Shown: positions 59,569 through 64,000 of the stretch, piece after piece
How positions within the stretch are numbered: the first letter of the stretch is position 1
Layout: each line of letters starts with the position of its first letter
Assembly (NCBI RefSeq): GCF_022201045.2
Contig: NC_068557.1
Coordinates: 5,084,001 to 5,148,000 of the forward strand
Source: Citrus sinensis
Lineage: Eukaryota; Streptophyta; Magnoliopsida; Sapindales; Rutaceae
DNA length: 64,000 nt
Reading direction: 5' to 3'
Translations under genes and position numbers: made by a program
Notes under the pieces: model-generated
Told to the model about the DNA's origin: nothing
The model's database searches: none
Seen by the model: only the letters and a program-made list of their open reading frames with translations

Positions 59569-62103
59569 ATGGAGATTGAAACCAAGGCAGCAATCGGAGA
59601 TCCGAAAATCGATTTATTCGAAGACGACGACGAGTTTGAAGAATTTCAGATCAATCAAGGTCTTTTTTTAATTATTATATTTGCTAAATAGATAATTGTG
59701 GTTATATTTATTTGTTATTTCAATCTTTATTCGGTGTTAATTAACATTCTGTTATTTTATTTCGCTTTCAGTTCTCTACAAAAATATATAGAAAGAAAGG
59801 CTAAAGTACTCGTTTTCTTTTTTTGAATTTCAATTTATTATTTATTTGTTTATTTAATTTCTTTTATGGCTAATTGCTGGGATGCCTTTTGTAGATTGCA
59901 ATGTAGAACTTGAAATGCATTAGGGGAATGTTAATTAAAGACATGACTGATACTCAATTTTAGAAAATAAAAAGATGCTTTTGAGAAATATAAAAGCTGG
60001 AAGGATGAATGATTTGGTAGACATAGGAGAACTTTGCGGATCCTTGAGATAGTTTATGTGGGCAATCTCTAGCGTAAAGCTTCGTTTCGCATTTTTGTCT
60101 AACAACTACGGCTTTTGTTCTAAACAGTTTGATAAATACTAGCAGCCATGTAGTTTGGAAGTTAAGAGTCTATGCCACAGTATGTTAATGAAAACCTTTA
60201 TTACCTTTACTGGGATTGTCTGAATTATAATCTACAAGTCATAGTTATTTAACATTATAAATTTTTATTTCACAGGTAGAGCTTCCATTTCATAGCAGTA
60301 CCACAATAGTAAAAGGAGCCATATAGGATGGTTTATATTGTACTATAAAAAAGCTTTTACATTAGATGTGTTCTTACAAATTGGTCTTCAAATGATACTT
60401 GAATTCTATCTGAAGTTTATTGTTGGTACATGGTTTTGGTTTGGATTGAGTACGGTCAAACAATAAATTTGCAAGACTATAGTTTGAAGTATAATGTGAT
60501 GTTATAATTATTTCCTTTTTGCTCTTTGAAGAGGAATAAAAAGAATATAAGAAAATTTTTAGAACTTTGGAGAGTTTTCTCTTGGTTGGGTTTCCCTTAT
60601 ATTTGGATATAAATGTTAAATTGTTTGTTGTTCACTAACTAAAACGTCTTAAAATCAATGTTTTTACATGCTTGTCCTTGTAAGCATTTCTGTCTTCTTG
60701 GTAGTGCTGACTGAAAGAAGAGATTTTGATAAATGAAGCAGTAGATAATGGTGGTGGGTTGGTGGTATTGGTACTAGTGATGGCTATGGAGGAGTGTTTG
60801 AGAACTGAGTTTGAATAAAGAGTGTTGATGAAGAGGGGATCTCACAGGAACGGAACTTAACGATTATTAAAACTTTACATTAAGATAGGAATCAAAACTT
60901 TTTACTTTTTTGATTTAGTCATCTATATTTTGTTGTTAGAAAAATCAAGTCGAGAAAGCAAATCATATAGAACATTTTAACGACTCTCAAGCGAATCTTT
61001 TCCAGAAAGAAATCGGGCCTTGTTAATTCAACTAAGATTAATTTCCTAAACCTTGATGGTTGAGGACTTGCCGCTGCCTTATTTGTTTCTGTCTTTTTGG
61101 AACTATTACCACATCTTCAGAACTATTTGATGCCTATTCCCTTTGCCTTTTTCTTTCCTTCAACTTTTATGTGATAAAGCAATATAATACTTAGCTGTAA
61201 CAATTAGCTTTGTCTAAACTAGCTCTGACTGACGATAAGAGGCACTTTCTGAAACCCAGTGAAGAAGTTGTGTCTGAGCTGTTGGAAATTCCTTGTTAAA
61301 TTAATAAAAATCCTTCAATAGTTATGTGATAAAGCAATATAATACTTAGATGTAACAATTAGCTTTGTCTAAACTAGTGCTGACTGACGATAAGAGGCAC
61401 TTTCTGAAACCCAGTTAAGAAGTTGTGTCTGAGCCGTCGGAAATGCTTTGGTAAATTAATAGAAAACAAGCTTGGCAGGCAAATTTGGAATGAGACATTG
61501 GAGTACCATGTTCTAATTTTGCAGTGTGAACCCAGAAGACTGAAAGTTCTTGTTGATTAGCATGTAGTAGCATAAGAGACAGTGCAGCTTTACAGCTTCT
61601 GAATCTTTTATTTGTTATTTCATAAGTTACAAGCAGTGTTTGTATCCTAAAATGGTGAAAGTTTTGAAATAGGTTAGCTGATGGTATAAGATGCAGCATC
61701 ACTGCTTGCGTTACCTTTATACTTTTGAGTGTCATTTTGCAAGGATGATAAAGCATTGTCGTAATAGTTACTATGTGTTACTGCTGTCATATGTTGTACT
61801 TTGTACTATAAATTCCTTTAGAGTTTTTACGTACTGTGTTTATGTCGAACTGTCTAAATATAATGTTGAAAATTTTGAATGCCCATCTGTGACCATTTGT
61901 GTTGCATTTATATTATAATTGTTGGTACATCATATTTTTCTTTAAATTTATTGTGAATTGATTTATTAACAGAATGGGATGAAAAGGAAGAAGGAAAAGA
62001 GATAGCGCAGCAATGGGAAGATGATTGGGATGATGATGATGTCAATGATGACTTTTCCCTGCAGCTGAGAAGAGAACTGGAAAACAATTCTGAGAAGAGC
62101 TAA
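59569..62103 (+). CDS. DSS1: DSS1/SEM1, proteasome lid and BRCA2-associated protein
   Basis: Tiny acidic, mostly disordered protein of 73 residues. It is a subunit of the 26S proteasome lid, a partner of BRCA2 in recombination, and part of the TREX-2 export complex. Two exons, 59569-59659 and 61973-62103, separated by a 2313-bp intron. Diagnostic motifs: LFEDDDEFEEF at about 16-26, then QWEDDWDDDDVNDDFSLQL before a helical end (LRRELENNSEK), all as in plant DSS1. The phase is kept (CAA G|AA TGG). The protein is the expected length. The intron holds no other gene but carries a tandem duplication of about 155 bp (61171-61480). An ORF finder alone would miss this gene because the exons are short. 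Whether it corresponds to DSS1(I) or DSS1(V) is not settled. Confidence 0.94.
61171..61480. repeat. 155-bp tandem duplication in DSS1 intron
   Basis: GTGATAAAGCAATATAATAC begins at 61171 and 61326. Copies share long identical stretches such as CTGACTGACGATAAGAGGCA and differ at a handful of bases. Confidence 0.88.
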
Positions 62104-63748
62104 GTGTATACTCCCTTGTTTTTCTTGTTACTGCACCTCATTTTGCTATTTGTTAGACAATCTCTGGATGGGATAATGTTGTATTGTTTCTCAGTTATCG
62201 TTGAAAATTCTTGGTGAAATCAGATTACCTTTTCTGGGACCTAAGGATACTGCATTTAAATCTGAATTTGCCACTTGAAGTTTAAATGCTGTTGTCTTTT
62301 CCTTGCATGTTTAGACAATTTGATTACACGCAACAGCTGTGGCTCAAGATGACACGCTGCTTCCTTCAACTACTACTAAATAATAACCCACTTATGTGGA
62401 AGCTGCTACCAAGTGTCAGGTTTAATTTATAGATTCAGGGTGCTTTTGGAATTGAGGAAGCTACAACACTAAAGTATTTGGTAAACACTAACTGCTGTAA
62501 CTTAGAAACTATGTTAATATGATTTTTTTTTTATAATAAAAAATTTATTATATTTTTAATAATTTTATCAAAATTATTATTTAAAATTTATATTTATTAT
62601 ATATTATTAATTTTTGTTTTATATTTATAATTTTTTTTTTGAAGCAGCTACAGTACCTCAATTCCAAACAAGATCTCATTCTCTCATATTTAGTCCGAGG
62701 TCGAGCACAACAATGAATGAAATTAGGGTTATGGATGTGCCGACGTTTGACATCTTTAATGTTTTAATATATGTTGATGTTTCATAAGGAAATTAATTTG
62801 AACCGATTTTCTCTATAATCCTGCGGCGGGAAGATAATCCAATCAACCTGACTCACTGTACAGTTTGGTTCGGTTAGGTTCCATACTATTTCGTAATCTC
62901 GTGCAATTGACTTGTGCCCACTTTTGATACCACTATGCTTCAACTTTGTTCACTAATTGGTGGGGAAAACGGGGAGGTGCAACGGCTGGAGAACAAAAAC
63001 CAAAAGAAAACAACGATCAATGATTTTAAGAAAAGGAGAGCTCCATCATCTCCTCCCAGGGTTCTCTGGATTTACAAATGTCAATCTCACAAGAAAATGG
63101 CAGCTTAATTCCTACCCAGCAAGCGACGCGGGTACAAAATGTCAATAACAAAGCGACACGAGTATAAAATGCGTCCGTTTTTCCCTGAGAGCTACCGGCC
63201 AGACCCGCCTTAGGTGGCGCGTCAAATCAATAAAAAGAATAAGCTTGATGGGTTCTACAACTGAGAGACTAGAAGTATTTTTATTGGATTATAATTATTT
63301 AATATTTATGTATATTTATTTTTGAAAAATTATTGATAGTTATTTTAATTTATAATACATATTTTGTATATGTAGTATGATTATAGGTTCCACAGCACTC
63401 ATGCATCAAGTCGGTCCCACCTTGACTATTGTTGTATTCTTGTCAGGATTTTGTCAAATTATATTCTTGATGCTCAAGTTTGTCTTTAAATTCATTTTTC
63501 TTGCCTTTAAAATTTTACTTTCGAAAACTTTTCGGCTTCTTTTTGACCTTTGTTTCGGAGCCTAGCGGGTAACACATGTAATACACATTTTAGTGGAATT
63601 ATTGTGACTGATAGAATTCAGTTAGATACTCAGATAATAGACGATCTGAAACATAGAGGACGAAATATGATAATCGTAACATGGAAAATAAGCAGCTAAT
63701 TTAACAGTCCCTTTAGGCTCCTGCTAAGAGGCTCTTGCTGTTTGTCAA
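62104..63748. other. Convergent spacer between DSS1 and UGT
   Basis: DSS1 3' UTR, a MITE-like element (about 62438-62673), AT-rich DNA, and the 3' UTR of the glycosyltransferase at the right. No gene recognised. Confidence 0.6.
62438..62673. mobile_element. Small MITE with TTTGGAATTGAGG ends
   Basis: Left end GGGTGCTTTTGGAATTGAGG and, on the minus strand, right end CTTGTTTGGAATTGAGGTAC; both are followed by a GCTACA/GTAGCTGC word. The interior is almost pure AT. Target duplication not defined. Confidence 0.6.
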
Positions 63749-64000
63749 TTATTCATGTTGCTCTAATTTGCAAGTCTCATCAAGGAGCATGTCCAAGCAA
63801 CGCCAGGAAGAGCCTTTCCCCTCTTCCATGGCTTTCCTCGCAATCTCAGACAACGCCTTCACCTTAGTCCTGGCCTTCTCACCCTTCTCGCCTCCCATCA
63901 ACTCCCTCACCGTCTTCTCTAACCCTTGCCATTTCACAAACCCTCTAACCGATCCGTCACAAGTCTCCACTCTTAACCCCACTTTGATCTCTTCAGTAAC
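63749..64000 (-). CDS. UDP-glycosyltransferase, C-terminal end (UGT90A-like), runs off right edge
   Basis: The last 83 residues of a family-1 UDP-glycosyltransferase, starting VTEEIKVGLRVE at the window edge and ending CKLEQHE. Motifs TEEIKVGLR, GFVKWQGLEKTVRELMGGE, ARKAMEEGKGSSWRCLDMLLDE fit the region after the PSPG box, most like UGT90A1 as I remember it. These enzymes move glucose from UDP-glucose to small acceptors (flavonoids, hormones); the acceptor here is unknown. The donor-binding PSPG box and N-terminal acceptor domain are outside the window. The frame is open to the edge, so the gene is only cut by the window. Confidence 0.88.
   Translation of the reverse strand, partial: VTEEIKVGLRVETCDGSVRGFVKWQGLEKTVRELMGGEKGEKARTKVKALSEIARKAMEEGKGSSWRCLDMLLDETCKLEQHE

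Overview
The window is nuclear DNA from a eudicot plant. It is AT-rich, its genes carry GT-AG introns, all recognisable proteins belong to plant families, and the spaces between genes hold many short non-autonomous transposons. Citrus or a close relative is my best guess from the protein sequences, but I cannot prove the species. Exon boundaries below were read by eye from splice consensus, reading phase and family knowledge.

Left part (1-20.4 kb). The first exons of the XPG/UVH3 repair nuclease run off the left edge on the minus strand and contain a duplicated exon pair. Next come a ubiquitin-conjugating enzyme of the UBC4/5/6 class (+), a short receptor-like pseudokinase without LRRs (+), the RING-H2 ligase ATL46 (+), and a small conserved plant protein of unknown function (-).

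Middle part (25.8-53.8 kb). An NHL-repeat membrane protein (-), a KUP8-type potassium transporter (-) and CNGC18 (+) lie in a row. From memory this matches the Arabidopsis neighbours At5g14890, At5g14880 and At5g14870, so the block looks like conserved synteny. KUP8 and CNGC18 are divergent and separated by about 13.6 kb. That gap holds MITEs, an old ~0.9-1.0 kb direct duplication, and a fossil of a gypsy-related element (Transposase_28/PF04195 type) containing a 119-bp-period satellite and bracketed by nearly identical 236-238 bp direct repeats.

Right part (54.3-64 kb). A SPARK-domain receptor kinase (-), the tiny proteasome/BRCA2-associated protein DSS1 (+) with a 2.3 kb intron, and the C-terminal end of a UGT90A-like glycosyltransferase (-) that leaves the window.

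Intergenic DNA. Best supported are two hAT-type elements (10465-11229; 24555-25315, the latter inside a SINE-like sequence), a 204-bp MITE with a perfect 8-bp target duplication (22177-22380), a long-inverted-repeat MITE (40493-40909), and a MITE family with copies at about 21.7 and 58.3 kb. I found no rRNA, tRNA or CRISPR, and no clearly new multi-gene system. The points most worth a second look are the overlapping uORF at the CNGC18 start, the XPG exon-pair duplication, the paired duplications between KUP8 and CNGC18, and the SPARK kinase as a possible symbiosis receptor.
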